A stretch of 64,000 nt of DNA from Agarivorans gilvus. GTDB taxonomy: Bacteria; Pseudomonadota; Gammaproteobacteria; Enterobacterales; Celerinatantimonadaceae. The position numbers were made by a program, and so were the translations under genes. The stretch spans positions 754,001 through 818,000 of the forward strand of contig NZ_CP013021.1 of NCBI RefSeq assembly GCF_001420915.1, given 5' to 3'. Shown here piece after piece: positions 1 to 8,952 of the stretch. The first letter of the stretch is position 1. Each line of letters starts with the position of its first letter. The notes below the pieces were generated by a model that had not been told where the DNA came from, did no database searches, and was given only the letters and a program-made list of their open reading frames with translations.

Positions 1-1
1 G

Positions 2-496
2 ATAATTCAGCAAAAGAGTCAGCAAGACAGCGAGTTTAAGCAGCAATTGTTGGAAAAAATGCGGCTACTTATCAAAGAGGAGCTGCATCATTTTGAACAA
101 GTATTTGCCATCATGGCTAAGTTCTCGATTACTTACCATAACGTAACAGCCGGCTATTACGCCAAGGGCTTAATCTCACAGGTGCGCCATTTTGAACCAG
201 AGGCTTTAACCGACAAACTCATTATTGGCGCCTATATTGAGGCGCGCTCCTGCGAGCGTTTTGCCAAATTAGCCCCCTTGCTTCCTTTGGAAATTGGTCA
301 GTTTTATACCTCACTACTGCGCTCTGAAGCACGCCACTACCAAGACTATTTGCAACTGGCCGCACAACTTTGCTCAACACCACTATTGGATAAGCGAATT
401 GAAGAAATCGGCGAGGTAGAAGCAAAGTTAATCTTAAACCAAGAGCCCTTGTTCCGTTTTCACAGCGGCATTCCTTGCCTAGGCAAGCCTGTCTAA
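2..496 (+). CDS. miaE: tRNA-(ms2io6A)-hydroxylase MiaE, C-terminal part
   Basis: The reading frame is open at the window edge, so the N-terminus is missing. MiaE is a diiron monooxygenase that hydroxylates the isopentenyl group of ms2i6A37 in tRNA. The visible part holds an EELHHF segment (ExxH), then EARSCERF and SEARHYQDY (a second E...ExxH), the spacing expected of the four-helix diiron fold. The first in-window start-like codon (TTG at 47) is not taken as the start because the frame continues upstream with similar composition. No terminator with a clear U-run follows it. Identification rests on the paired iron ligands and overall similarity; fairly sure. Confidence 0.88.
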   Translation: MIQQKSQQDSEFKQQLLEKMRLLIKEELHHFEQVFAIMAKFSITYHNVTAGYYAKGLISQVRHFEPEALTDKLIIGAYIEARSCERFAKLAPLLPLEIGQFYTSLLRSEARHYQDYLQLAAQLCSTPLLDKRIEEIGEVEAKLILNQEPLFRFHSGIPCLGKPV

Positions 497-740
497 GGAA
501 GCAGCCATTCTAATGTTAAAAGGCCTTAACGGAGTGAATTGAAGCGGCAGTTAAAACAAGGTTTTTTATTGCTACCCACTTACTAACAAACAAAGCAAGC
601 AACAATCTAGCTAGCCCTGACAAAACCGTTTAGCGGCAAAATTAAGCTTGCCATAATGCTAAGTGCTACACTGAATTTGATCCGGTTGTTGTCTTAAGCC
701 GTAGCTATTTCATGAGCTATTATTTCAGACAAGGTGAATT

Positions 741-1313
741 ATGCGCTTACCTCTTTTTCCTTTAGAACTGTTCCTGTTACCCGGCGGGATTAGCAAGCTC
801 CGTATATTTGAACCTCGCTACTTACGGTTAGTTTCAATAGCCAGTGCCGAATCTAAAGGCTTTGTGCTGTGCCAACCTAAACTCAACATCAACGATAAGT
901 TTGAAATTGGGGTGCATTGCATCATAGATGATTTTGAGCAATTAGAAGACGGCATGTTAGGCATTACCATTAGAGCGACTAAACGAGTGAGCTTAACCGA
1001 CATTAGTCAAGCCGATGACAAACTCTTTAGCGCCCTAGCTACCGAGCTTCCCGCTTGGCCCGTCGAGCCCGCCGAAGACCAACAAGATGGTTTAAGTGAT
1101 AAGCTTAAACAAGTACTTAGCTTGCACAGTTTATATAATGAGTATCCCGCTAGCATCGATTATCAAGACGAAAATTGGGTTGTATCTCGCTGGTTAGAAT
1201 TACTCCCCTTTTCTATAAAAGCCAAAAACCAAATCCTTCACGAAGAAGACTTTTCTAACTTAAAAAGTTTGGTACACCAATTGGTATCTGACATCACCAT
1301 AGAAACCGATTAA
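741..1313 (+). CDS. LON substrate-binding domain protein
   Basis: A 190-residue protein that is essentially a stand-alone LON N-terminal (substrate-binding) domain. It begins with the family hallmark LPLFPLELFLLPGG and continues with the IFEPRYLRLV strand-helix; there is no AAA+ or protease domain. Stand-alone LON-domain proteins are common in gammaproteobacteria, and their role is unclear (protein quality control is often suggested). An AAGGTGA Shine-Dalgarno precedes the ATG. It sits alone between miaE and a small hypothetical gene, in a roughly 245-bp gap-bounded unit. The domain assignment is secure, the function is not. Confidence 0.85.
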   Translation: MRLPLFPLELFLLPGGISKLRIFEPRYLRLVSIASAESKGFVLCQPKLNINDKFEIGVHCIIDDFEQLEDGMLGITIRATKRVSLTDISQADDKLFSALATELPAWPVEPAEDQQDGLSDKLKQVLSLHSLYNEYPASIDYQDENWVVSRWLELLPFSIKAKNQILHEEDFSNLKSLVHQLVSDITIETD

Positions 1314-1581
1314 CAGCTTGAAGTGCATGTTTAATAAGCACTTACATGATAATATTCGGGCGTTTATCAAAATTACATTTTTTTATTACGATTTTTGAAC
1401 TTTTACACACTCTGTTCTCAAAAAGTAGTTTAGAATGGTTCAATCATGGATGATGCTAGGTAAAGATAAAATAACAGGCTTAGACCACCTATTTATCTGT
1501 TGCCTTAATACTCTTGGAAAAATCAATAAGTAGTAGTAGAAAGTGAGCGAACTGCGACCCTGACTTTCTCAAAGGTGATTC

Positions 1582-1809
1582 ATGAGATATAAAGCAAAAA
1601 TAAGCGCAGCAATTACACAAGCACTACCGCTAGTCCAATCTGCCACCGCCGATGAAGCCGTATTATGGAACATCGAAAAAGAGCGAGACATGCTCTGTAT
1701 GGAGTTTACGTCAAATTTGAGTTTTGAACGCTTAGAAGCGGGTTTTCAAGAAGCCGCTGAAAAGTTAGGCATTAGCTGCCCTATCAGCATTCTAAAATTA
1801 CGCCGCTAG
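1582..1809 (+). CDS. Small conserved-looking hypothetical protein (75 aa)
   Basis: Not recognised as a named family. The 75-residue product has no signal peptide or membrane segment and ends in a basic tail (LKLRR). An AAAGGTGA Shine-Dalgarno stands 6 bases before the ATG, and a strong G/C-rich hairpin with a following T-run lies directly downstream, so it looks like a real single-gene transcription unit. Composition is ordinary for the neighbourhood. Function unknown. Confidence 0.6.
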   Translation: MRYKAKISAAITQALPLVQSATADEAVLWNIEKERDMLCMEFTSNLSFERLEAGFQEAAEKLGISCPISILKLRR

Positions 1810-1822
1810 TTTAAAATCCGAG

Positions 1823-1846
1823 TGGGGGGCTATCCCCCCAACTTTT
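1823..1846 (+). terminator. Rho-independent terminator
   Basis: Seven-base arms TGGGGGG and CCCCCCA enclose a CTAT loop and are followed by ACTTTT. It ends the small gene at 1582-1809. Confidence 0.75.
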
Positions 1847-1950
1847 CCTTCTAATAAGCCATCACTGATACCGCAGTAAGACCTTACTGTACGGCTAGTT
1901 GCTTATTCTCTGCGCTGATTAGCCCAGCCTTGTAAAAAACAAAAACCAAT

Positions 1951-1972
1951 AAAAAAGCAGCCTTGCGGCTGC
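1951..1972 (-). terminator. Terminator of glnS-msrA
   Basis: On the minus strand a GCAGCC/GGCTGC stem with a 4-base loop runs directly into six Ts. It lies just beyond the msrA stop codon. Confidence 0.8.
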
Positions 1973-1981
1973 TCTACTTAT

Positions 1982-2626
1982 TTACGGCTCTTGCTGAAGC
2001 CAAGGTGGTAAGCAAACGCCTAGGCCACCTAAACCACAATAACCATCAGGATTTTTATGCAAGTATTGCTGATGGTCTAACTCGGCATAATAAAATACAT
2101 CAAAATCAACAATCTCGGTGCTAATCGCCTTAGCCAAACCTTCACCTTTTAAGGCTTCTTGGTAAGCTAACTGAGCCTGTTTAGCAATGCTAGCCTGCTG
2201 CTCATCTACGGCAAAAATAACCGAGCGATATTGCGTACCAATATCACCGCCTTGGCGCATACCCTGGGTTGGGTCGTGCTGCTCAAAAAAGCAGGCTAAC
2301 AATTGCCGATAGCTAATCACGCTAGGGTCATATACCACTTTTACCGTTTCAGCATGACCGGTTAAACCGGTGCATACTTCTTCATAAGTGGGGTTGGGTG
2401 TATAACCACCAGCAAAGCCAACGGCTGTAGTGATAACCCCCTCTTGTTGCCAAAACAAACGTTCGGCTCCCCAGTAACAGCCTAGCGCGAAATAAGCTAT
2501 TTCCATACCGGCTGCTGGCGCTTGTAGGTAGTTGCTACCATTCACTGCGTGCACACCGTCAAGCTCGATGGCCTGCTCTCGTCCAGCAAGTGCTTCTTGC
2601 GGACTTACCATTTCCGTTTTGCTCAC
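1982..2626 (-). CDS. msrA: Peptide-methionine (S)-S-oxide reductase MsrA
   Basis: MsrA reduces methionine-S-sulfoxide in proteins and free methionine, repairing oxidative damage in the cytoplasm. The 214-residue product has the catalytic motif as GCYWGAERLF (Tyr replacing the more usual Phe of GCFWG), followed by GFAGG and the EVCTGLTGHAE block typical of the long proteobacterial form. Length matches E. coli MsrA (212). It lies 45 bp downstream of glnS on the same strand with a terminator only after msrA, so the two are probably co-transcribed. Very sure. Confidence 0.96.
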   Translation of the reverse strand: MSKTEMVSPQEALAGREQAIELDGVHAVNGSNYLQAPAAGMEIAYFALGCYWGAERLFWQQEGVITTAVGFAGGYTPNPTYEEVCTGLTGHAETVKVVYDPSVISYRQLLACFFEQHDPTQGMRQGGDIGTQYRSVIFAVDEQQASIAKQAQLAYQEALKGEGLAKAISTEIVDFDVFYYAELDHQQYLHKNPDGYCGLGGLGVCLPPWLQQEP

Positions 2627-2671
2627 TTATACCACTCCAATTTGTCTCTATTTGTACCGCAAGCGAACAAA

Positions 2672-4336
2672 CTAATCGCCAATTTTTGCCCAGGTATCAC
2701 GTAGCCCAACGGTGCGGTTAAATACCAAGTGCTCAGGGCTTGAGTCTTGATTGTCAGCACAGAAGTAACCTTGGCGTTCAAACTGATACGCTTGCTCGGC
2801 CTTGGCATTCACTAGGCTAGGTTCAACAAAACCTTGCTTAACCACTAAAGACTCTGGGTTTAATACCGCAGTAAAGTCTTCTTCGGCTGCTGGGTTTGGC
2901 ACGGTGAATAAACGGTCGTACAAACGAATTTCTGCAGGTTTGGCATGTTCAGCCGATACCCAATGAATAACACCTTTAGGCTTGCGACCATCGGCTGGGT
3001 TTTTACCCAAGGTGGTTTCATCGTAAGTACAATAAACGGTGGTCACCTTACCGTTTTCGTCTTTATCGCAACGCTCAGCTTTGATCATATAAGCATTACG
3101 TAGGCGAACTTCTTTACCGATCACCAAGCGCTTGTATTTTTTGTTAGCTTCTTCGCGAAAGTCATCGGCTTCGATATACAGTTCGCGGCTAAATGGCACC
3201 TCTCGCTCGCCCATGTCTTCACTTGGGTGTGAGGGTGCAGACAAGATTTCTACTTTGTCTTCTGGGTAGTTTTCGATGACTACTTTAATCGGGTCAAGCA
3301 CCGCCATCGCACGCGGTGCGTTAGCGTTAAGATCTTCACGAATACAGGCTTCCAACATCGGCATTTCTACCATGTTTTCCATCTTAGTCACGCCGATACG
3401 TTTACAAAATTCAACGATTGAAGCAGGCGTGTAACCACGGCGACGCAAACCTGCAATGGTCAACATACGTGGATCATTCCAGCCGTTCACGTGACCATCG
3501 GTGACGAGGGTATTCAGCTTACGCTTAGACATCACGGTGTATTCAAGATTTAAGCGTGAAAACTCATACTGATGAGGCACAGTATCAATAGTAATGTTTT
3601 CTAATACCCAGTCGTATAAACGGCGGTTATCTTGGAATTCCAAGGTACATAGCGAATGAGTAATCCCCTCAAGCGCATCAGAAATACAATGAGTAAAATC
3701 GTACATCGGATAGATACACCATTTATCACCGGTTTGATGGTGATGAGCAAAACGTACCCGGTAAATCACTGGGTCACGCATGCACATAAATGATGAGCTC
3801 ATATCGATTTTAGCGCGCAGAGAACACTCACCCTCTTTAAACTCGCCCGCGCGCATTTTTCTAAACAGCGCTAAGTTTTCTTCAGCAGGGGTGTCGCGGT
3901 AAGGGCTGTTTTTACCAGGTTGGTTTAAAGTACCGCGGTACTCTTTGGCTTGCTCTGCATTTAAGAAACACACATAGGCCAAACCTTTTTGAATCAGCTC
4001 TTCAGCATAAGCGTACAGTTGATCGAAATAGTTAGACGAATAACAGACCTCGCCATCCCACTCAAAACCTAACCAGCGAACGTCTTGCTGAATCGAGTTA
4101 ACGTAGTCGATGTCTTCTTTTTCGGGGTTAGTATCGTCGAAACGTAAATTACACTTACCCTGGTAGTCTTGAGCGATGCCAAAGTTTAAACATATCGATT
4201 TAGCATGACCGATATGCAAATAGCCGTTTGGCTCAGGTGGGAAACGAGTATGCACATTTGTATGCTTACCCGATTTAAGATCTTCATCAATAATGTGACG
4301 AATGAAATTGCTAGGGCGATTTTCCGCCTCACTCAT
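2672..4336 (-). CDS. glnS: Glutaminyl-tRNA synthetase
   Basis: Class I aminoacyl-tRNA synthetase that charges tRNA-Gln with glutamine. At 554 residues it matches E. coli GlnS (554). The HIGH-type signature appears as PPEPNGYLHIGHAKS near residue 35 and the KMSKS-type loop as VMSKRKL near residue 270. The C-terminal beta-barrel anticodon-binding region is complete through the end. The start ATG has no competing upstream codon. Single-copy housekeeping gene, first gene of a glnS-msrA unit. Confidence 0.98.
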   Translation of the reverse strand: MSEAENRPSNFIRHIIDEDLKSGKHTNVHTRFPPEPNGYLHIGHAKSICLNFGIAQDYQGKCNLRFDDTNPEKEDIDYVNSIQQDVRWLGFEWDGEVCYSSNYFDQLYAYAEELIQKGLAYVCFLNAEQAKEYRGTLNQPGKNSPYRDTPAEENLALFRKMRAGEFKEGECSLRAKIDMSSSFMCMRDPVIYRVRFAHHHQTGDKWCIYPMYDFTHCISDALEGITHSLCTLEFQDNRRLYDWVLENITIDTVPHQYEFSRLNLEYTVMSKRKLNTLVTDGHVNGWNDPRMLTIAGLRRRGYTPASIVEFCKRIGVTKMENMVEMPMLEACIREDLNANAPRAMAVLDPIKVVIENYPEDKVEILSAPSHPSEDMGEREVPFSRELYIEADDFREEANKKYKRLVIGKEVRLRNAYMIKAERCDKDENGKVTTVYCTYDETTLGKNPADGRKPKGVIHWVSAEHAKPAEIRLYDRLFTVPNPAAEEDFTAVLNPESLVVKQGFVEPSLVNAKAEQAYQFERQGYFCADNQDSSPEHLVFNRTVGLRDTWAKIGD

Positions 4337-4617
4337 ACCAGCCTACCTATCTATACTGATTATCAAAATTTTAAAGCCGTATAATCCCTGATTCTGCGGC
4401 TTTGTACAAGCAACCTTCTAACAAGCGTTGAAAAGATCGCCGCGTTAAGCAAAAAACGCTGCCATAAACGCCTGTTAATGTATTTCCTAAGCTATATTTC
4501 TCACCGCAACAGCCTGCTCTTTCGTAACTACGCCTGTAATTGTTAAGCTTGGATTGCCAATCAAACTTAAGCAACGTAGCGTATAGCCATAGTTTGGTTA
4601 AATTTGGAGTCCAATAA

Positions 4618-5091
4618 ATGAAAAAGTTAATTCCGCTACTAATGGCGAGTAGCTTACTGGTAGCCTGTGACGGCAATGAAGTGGGTGACGTCTCTTTGGG
4701 TTTTCTCACCACTAAAGACATAAAAATTAGTGTACTTAATGACCCACTGATCCCTGGCGTCACCTGTCATATTGCCAATGTGGAAGCGAATTTGGATTTT
4801 GCCGATCCCAGCGACATGTCGATTGCCTGCCGCCAAACCGGTGAAATCACCCCGGCCATGATTGCCCAAATCGACCGTAGTAAGTCAGGAGAGGTGGTGT
4901 TTAAAAAATCCAAGAGTATTTTGTTTAAATCGTTGAAGATAAGACGAATTTACGATGCCGATTCGCAAACCTTAATGTACCTATCCTACTCCACCAAAGA
5001 AACTTCTGGCAGCTACAAACACAGCTTGTCGACAGTGCCCTTATGGGGAACTCAGGCTTACTTAGCGCCAGTTAATACACTTCAAAATTAA
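4618..5091 (+). CDS. creA: CreA family lipoprotein
   Basis: A 157-residue CreA-like protein of unknown biochemical role. The N-terminus is a lipoprotein signal with lipobox LLVAC (Cys17). The family core GDVSLGFLTTKDIKI, then IACRQTG, then FKSLKIRRIYDADSQTLMYL is easy to recognise. Residues after the lipobox are D and G (CDGN); an Asp at +2 is the classical Lol-avoidance signal, so inner-membrane retention on the periplasmic side is possible. It stands alone, divergent from glnS. Family sure, function unknown. Confidence 0.85.
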   Translation: MKKLIPLLMASSLLVACDGNEVGDVSLGFLTTKDIKISVLNDPLIPGVTCHIANVEANLDFADPSDMSIACRQTGEITPAMIAQIDRSKSGEVVFKKSKSILFKSLKIRRIYDADSQTLMYLSYSTKETSGSYKHSLSTVPLWGTQAYLAPVNTLQN

Positions 5092-5132
5092 CCATACTGA
5101 ACGCTATTTGTAGATAATCTCGGGAGAAACGG

Positions 5133-5160
5133 TAACACTGAGCACAAGGGCTCAGTGTTA
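5133..5160. terminator. Long perfect hairpin between creA and scrK
   Basis: An 11-bp perfect stem (TAACACTGAGC with its complement, 6-base loop) lies between the convergent creA and scrK stops. There is no clear T-run on either side, so a terminator or mRNA 3-prime stabilising role is inferred from position only. Confidence 0.5.
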
Positions 5161-5172
5161 GGCTAAGCAGAA

Positions 5173-6081
5173 CTATTGTTTATAGGGGAGCGCCGACATA
5201 GCACCTTTTTCACCCACCGCTAAGCCTCCGCTTTGATTACCAAGGGCCAGAGCTTCCAACAATAAGCTCTGCTCTTGCCAATGAGGGTACTGACTCAAAT
5301 GAGCCAAAACTCCACCCACAAAGGCATCGCCGGCACCGGTAGTATCCACAACTTTAGCTACCGGTTTGGCTGCCACGGCTTGAGTTTCCCCATCAAACAC
5401 CAATTGGCTGCCCTGCTCGCCTAATGACAAGATCAACGGAATGGTTAACTGGGTTTGCAAATAGTCTCTAGCTTGGGCTAAATCAGCACAGCCACTCAAC
5501 CAAAGCGCTTCTTCTTCAGAAAACTTAACGACATCGCAGTAAACTAAAAAGGCTTGAATTTGCTCACGCATTTGTTCAGGGCTAGACCACAGCATCGGCC
5601 TGAGGTTTAGGTCGAAAAACACCCAGCCACCGGCGGCTCTGCAACGTTTAGCCGCTTCAATAGCGGTTTGGCGACAGCGCTCTGCCACTAAAGCAATAGA
5701 ACTCAGCTGTAGCCATTGTTCTGCTTGAAATTCGGGTAAGTGTTCAGTAGCTAAAAATTGATCGGCGCTAGGTTGAACTAGAAAGGTAAATTCACGTTCG
5801 CCAGCCTCATCTAAAGAAACCAATACCGTGGAGGTTCGCTGCTGGGGATCAAAACTCAAACAACTGATATCCACGCCTTCGTCAGCCAGGGTCTTACTCA
5901 CCATTTTCCCCATTGGGTCATCGCCCACCCGGCCAATAAAGCCGCTGCTAACCCCGAGGCGAGCCAACGCAACGGCGACATTAGCCGGAGCACCGCCGGG
6001 GCACATTCTCAGCAGGCCATCTTTTTCTGGCAACAGGTCAACCACCGCATCACCTAAATTCCATACTTTTACTGAAGTCAT
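5173..6081 (-). CDS. scrK: Fructokinase (PfkB family)
   Basis: Phosphorylates the fructose released when sucrose-6-phosphate is hydrolysed. The 302-residue protein has the PfkB N-terminal GGAPANVAVALARLG signature (about residues 29-43) and the C-terminal DTTGAGDAFVGG signature (about 245-256) with the catalytic Asp and anion-hole glycines. It starts 3 bp after the scrB stop, so scrB-scrK form one minus-strand operon. Substrate is inferred from context; other sugar kinases share the fold. Confidence 0.92.
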   Translation of the reverse strand: MTSVKVWNLGDAVVDLLPEKDGLLRMCPGGAPANVAVALARLGVSSGFIGRVGDDPMGKMVSKTLADEGVDISCLSFDPQQRTSTVLVSLDEAGEREFTFLVQPSADQFLATEHLPEFQAEQWLQLSSIALVAERCRQTAIEAAKRCRAAGGWVFFDLNLRPMLWSSPEQMREQIQAFLVYCDVVKFSEEEALWLSGCADLAQARDYLQTQLTIPLILSLGEQGSQLVFDGETQAVAAKPVAKVVDTTGAGDAFVGGVLAHLSQYPHWQEQSLLLEALALGNQSGGLAVGEKGAMSALPYKQ

Positions 6082-6084
6082 TAT

Positions 6085-7503
6085 TTACTCCTCTATCCAA
6101 CTATTACGTAGCTGGCTCAGCGTCAGTGCAACCTGACCATCATCAAGAATTAACTGGGCTTGCCCCCAAGCTTGTTGAGGGAAAAGACGGCCCGATAATA
6201 CCGCCTCACCATCGTTAACAAACAGCTCAAAGCTGGAGCTATCAATAAATAGCTGCAACTTAGTTGGGCTTGCACTACGACTTTGATATACCCGCTTTTT
6301 ATCGCTATTAGCGCAACCAAGCTGACCCCGTTCAATCACCCATTGTCCTTGGCTTGCACTAATACTTAAGCTGGCGTCACCGCAGGGAAGCAGTAATTGA
6401 AAAGCACCACAGGATGTCAATTCCATTTCCAGTAAACAACTGCGGCTAATTCCACTTAAACTATGTTTGCCAGCGCCATAACTGTGTTGCTGCTGTCCAG
6501 ATATTAATTCCCTGATGGCAGCAATGGGTTGTTGTAACAAATAGCCATCTTGCCAGCTCAAACTCCGGGGTAAACCCAGCATTTGCGTCCAGTTATGAGC
6601 CACCGTCGGATGTTCTGCTTCATCGGGTAGACCGAGCCAGCCGATTAGCACCGTTTCGCCTTGGTGCTGCAGTGTTTGCGGGGCATAAAACTCGAAGCCA
6701 TAGTCTAGCAATTGAAAATCGTTGCTTATGCTCAGCTCCGCTGGTCCACCATGCATATCAACCGTGAAATACCCACTTAAATTAGTTGAATTATATTCGG
6801 CCGAGTCTGAATGAATACCTTGTGGGCATGCTAATAGCAGCCACTGGTCGTCTAGCTGCAGAAGATCCGGGCATTCCCACATGTAAGCTTGTTGCGGATG
6901 GCCAAAATTGATGTCCTTAGTCACATAATGACGTTCACACCAGCCTTGGTCTTGCTGTTGCAATAGACTAATCCCGCCCTGTAGCTCTAATGTTTGCACT
7001 CCAAGTACTATCCATGATTGCTCGCCCCAATGAAAAAACTTCGGATCACGAACATGGCCAGTATAGTTATCTAGGCCCTCGATAGTTAGCGGCCCTAGCT
7101 TTTCAACCTTTCCGTCTGGCTGCAGTAAGGCTTTACATTGATAACTAAGGCGTTGCTCACCATTGCGCACATTACCGGTGTAATACAGCTCAAGGTTCTC
7201 TCCATTACTGACCGCGGTTCCTGAATAGCAGCCATCCTTATCGAACCAATCGGTGGGAGCCAAAGCGGCAGCATGGCTTTGCCAATGCACTAAATCTTGA
7301 CTACTAAAATGACCCCAGTGTTTGTTCTTATGCTCACAACCAAAGGGGTTCCACTGATAAAACAACTGAAAACGCCCCTGATGAAAGCTGAAACCATTAG
7401 GATCGTTAATCAGCCCAGTGGCGGCAGCTATATGGTAGCAGGGACGCCAAGGATCAGCGGCGAATTTATCAGTAGTCCATTGCCATGATTCACTCATGCA
7501 CAC
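6085..7503 (-). CDS. scrB: Sucrose-6-phosphate hydrolase (GH32)
   Basis: Cleaves sucrose-6-phosphate from the PTS into glucose-6-phosphate and fructose. The 472-residue GH32 protein shows NDPNG with the nucleophile Asp34, the RDPKFF transition-state Asp motif and the ECPDLL acid/base Glu motif in order, then a C-terminal beta-sandwich. No signal peptide, as expected for a cytoplasmic phospho-sugar enzyme. Two in-frame ATGs (7503 and 7497) compete for the start. Divergent from the porin gene, with a shared regulatory region containing LacI-type operators. Confidence 0.93.
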   Translation of the reverse strand: MCMSESWQWTTDKFAADPWRPCYHIAAATGLINDPNGFSFHQGRFQLFYQWNPFGCEHKNKHWGHFSSQDLVHWQSHAAALAPTDWFDKDGCYSGTAVSNGENLELYYTGNVRNGEQRLSYQCKALLQPDGKVEKLGPLTIEGLDNYTGHVRDPKFFHWGEQSWIVLGVQTLELQGGISLLQQQDQGWCERHYVTKDINFGHPQQAYMWECPDLLQLDDQWLLLACPQGIHSDSAEYNSTNLSGYFTVDMHGGPAELSISNDFQLLDYGFEFYAPQTLQHQGETVLIGWLGLPDEAEHPTVAHNWTQMLGLPRSLSWQDGYLLQQPIAAIRELISGQQQHSYGAGKHSLSGISRSCLLEMELTSCGAFQLLLPCGDASLSISASQGQWVIERGQLGCANSDKKRVYQSRSASPTKLQLFIDSSSFELFVNDGEAVLSGRLFPQQAWGQAQLILDDGQVALTLSQLRNSWIEE

Positions 7504-7566
7504 TCCAACTCATTTTAAGAATACTTCATTAACTAAGTTCATTTTAAGGATTAAGCCCCACAAACC

Positions 7567-7578
7567 GCAATCGGTTCC
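7567..7578. promoter_or_regulatory. LacI-family operator, scrB side
   Basis: GCAATCGGTTCC carries the AANCGNTT core typical of LacI/PurR/GalR operators. It lies 64 bp upstream of scrB and is the near mirror image of the site at 7718-7729. Likely bound by the ScrR encoded nearby. Confidence 0.6.
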
Positions 7579-7673
7579 AACAACACCTTGCGTTTTATGT
7601 GACGAATGGCACGGTAAAATCAACAAAAAACCAACAAATGCACGATTTAGCTCACAGTTGACACGTTTCACGC

Positions 7674-7701
7674 TTGAAAGAAGCGCCATGGCAATTATTC
7701 T
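7674..7701 (+). promoter_or_regulatory. Sigma-70 promoter of the sucrose porin
   Basis: TTGAAA at 7674-7679 and TATTCT at 7696-7701 are separated by 16 bp. Transcription would start near 7708, just ahead of the downstream operator, a classic position for repression. Confidence 0.5.
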
Positions 7702-7717
7702 TAGCGGCAATTGAACT

Positions 7718-7729
7718 GGAACCGATTTC
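7718..7729. promoter_or_regulatory. LacI-family operator, porin side
   Basis: GGAACCGATTTC with core AACCGATT (AANCGNTT). It overlaps the expected transcription start of the porin gene. Its centre is 151 bp from the other operator, compatible with looping by a tetrameric or paired repressor. Confidence 0.6.
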
Positions 7730-7793
7730 AGCCCAATTTAAGCCAACAAAAATAGATGATTCAACTACGGACTATTAATCGAAAGAAATAACC

Positions 7794-8867
7794 ATGAACA
7801 AATTTGCTGCTATTACTATAACAACTGTACTCGCCGCAGCTAGCCAAGCACAGGCTGCAGTGACTATTGAAGGCCAACAAGGCAAGTTAACCATCGGTGG
7901 CGACGTTGAGTTTAACGTTAACTATGTGGATAAAGAAAAAGGATTGGCTAGCCTTAATAACGATAAATCTTGGGATCAAGATGGGCGCTTTTTAGTTTCG
8001 TTCTTAGGTGAACGCCAACAAGGCGACTACATGCTACGCGCTCTAGCCCAACCCACCTATGGCACCGACGGCGGAGTAGGAACCGACGATGTCTGGTTTG
8101 AAGTAGCCAAAAATGATAGCTGGACCTTTCGCCTAGGCCGCTATGAGGCTTACGACATGAACCCCTTAGGGCAAGACGTATTTGTCAGCCACTCCGGCGA
8201 CACCGCCGACGGAAAATACCTTGACGGAGGCGTATATATTTACCGCATGCTTGAAGGCCGTGGCCGCTCTGGTAGCGCGGGTCAAGCCATGTACAAGCAA
8301 ACATTTGGCCCTGTTTACCTAGAGGTATCAACCCTATTTGGTGATAACAGTGGCTTCTTCGCTAATGACAGCTACCACGGTTCTGAACTAACTAAAAATA
8401 ATAAAAATGCCTTTGTTGTTCGCCCCGTTGTGGCCTACAAACAAGGCGCATTTAGCATCGCCGCAGCCTTAGAAACTAACCTCGTCAGCAACTCTACAAT
8501 CGACACTGAAGGCAACGATATTTCTGACCGTACCGGCTACGGTTTAACTGCCAGCTATAATCAAGATGGTTTAGTGGTAAACCTGAACGCAGCCAGAATG
8601 GATGCCTTCAAAGAAAGCGACACCACTTTTGGTGCAAACTTCTTATGGCACAAGTTTGGCCTTGGTTATATTTACGGCATTAACGACATCGATGACGCGA
8701 GCGCAGACAAAAAAGTGAGTACCTTCTACGGCTCTTATCAATTTGCCAACGTCATTGTACCGGATTTCTCTATCTACCTTGGTGCTTATGTAAGCAAGCT
8801 AAGCAATGTAGATGCAAATGAAGATAACAACTTCGGCGGCCGAGTACGCTTTAAGTACTTGTTTTAG
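7794..8867 (+). CDS. Outer-membrane porin of the sucrose locus
   Basis: A 357-residue beta-barrel protein with a Sec signal peptide (cleavage probably after SQAQA, near residue 21), alternating hydrophobic strands through the body and the terminal aromatic Phe (KYLF) that the Bam complex recognises. It resembles trimeric general or sugar porins of marine gammaproteobacteria and not the LamB/ScrY type. Position between scrB and scrA, behind LacI-type operators, suggests sucrose uptake through the outer membrane. A terminator separates it from scrA. Confidence 0.85.
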   Translation: MNKFAAITITTVLAAASQAQAAVTIEGQQGKLTIGGDVEFNVNYVDKEKGLASLNNDKSWDQDGRFLVSFLGERQQGDYMLRALAQPTYGTDGGVGTDDVWFEVAKNDSWTFRLGRYEAYDMNPLGQDVFVSHSGDTADGKYLDGGVYIYRMLEGRGRSGSAGQAMYKQTFGPVYLEVSTLFGDNSGFFANDSYHGSELTKNNKNAFVVRPVVAYKQGAFSIAAALETNLVSNSTIDTEGNDISDRTGYGLTASYNQDGLVVNLNAARMDAFKESDTTFGANFLWHKFGLGYIYGINDIDDASADKKVSTFYGSYQFANVIVPDFSIYLGAYVSKLSNVDANEDNNFGGRVRFKYLF

Positions 8868-8882
8868 TACGAACAAAACTGC

Positions 8883-8925
8883 AAACGGTTCCACTTGTTA
8901 GCCTAATGCTCTAGGAACCGTTTTT
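8883..8925 (+). terminator. Terminator between porin and scrA
   Basis: Arms AAACGGTTCC and GGAACCGTTT with a 21-base loop are followed by five Ts. The left arm also carries an AANCGNTT core (AAACGGTT), so it may double as a ScrR site. Confidence 0.65.
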
Positions 8926-8952
8926 ATGGAATATGCAACAGAGGAATTCAAC

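Noticed and set aside
4371..4763. 130-residue minus-strand frame over creA
   Set aside because: Antisense shadow of the creA lipoprotein gene and its leader; no family resemblance.
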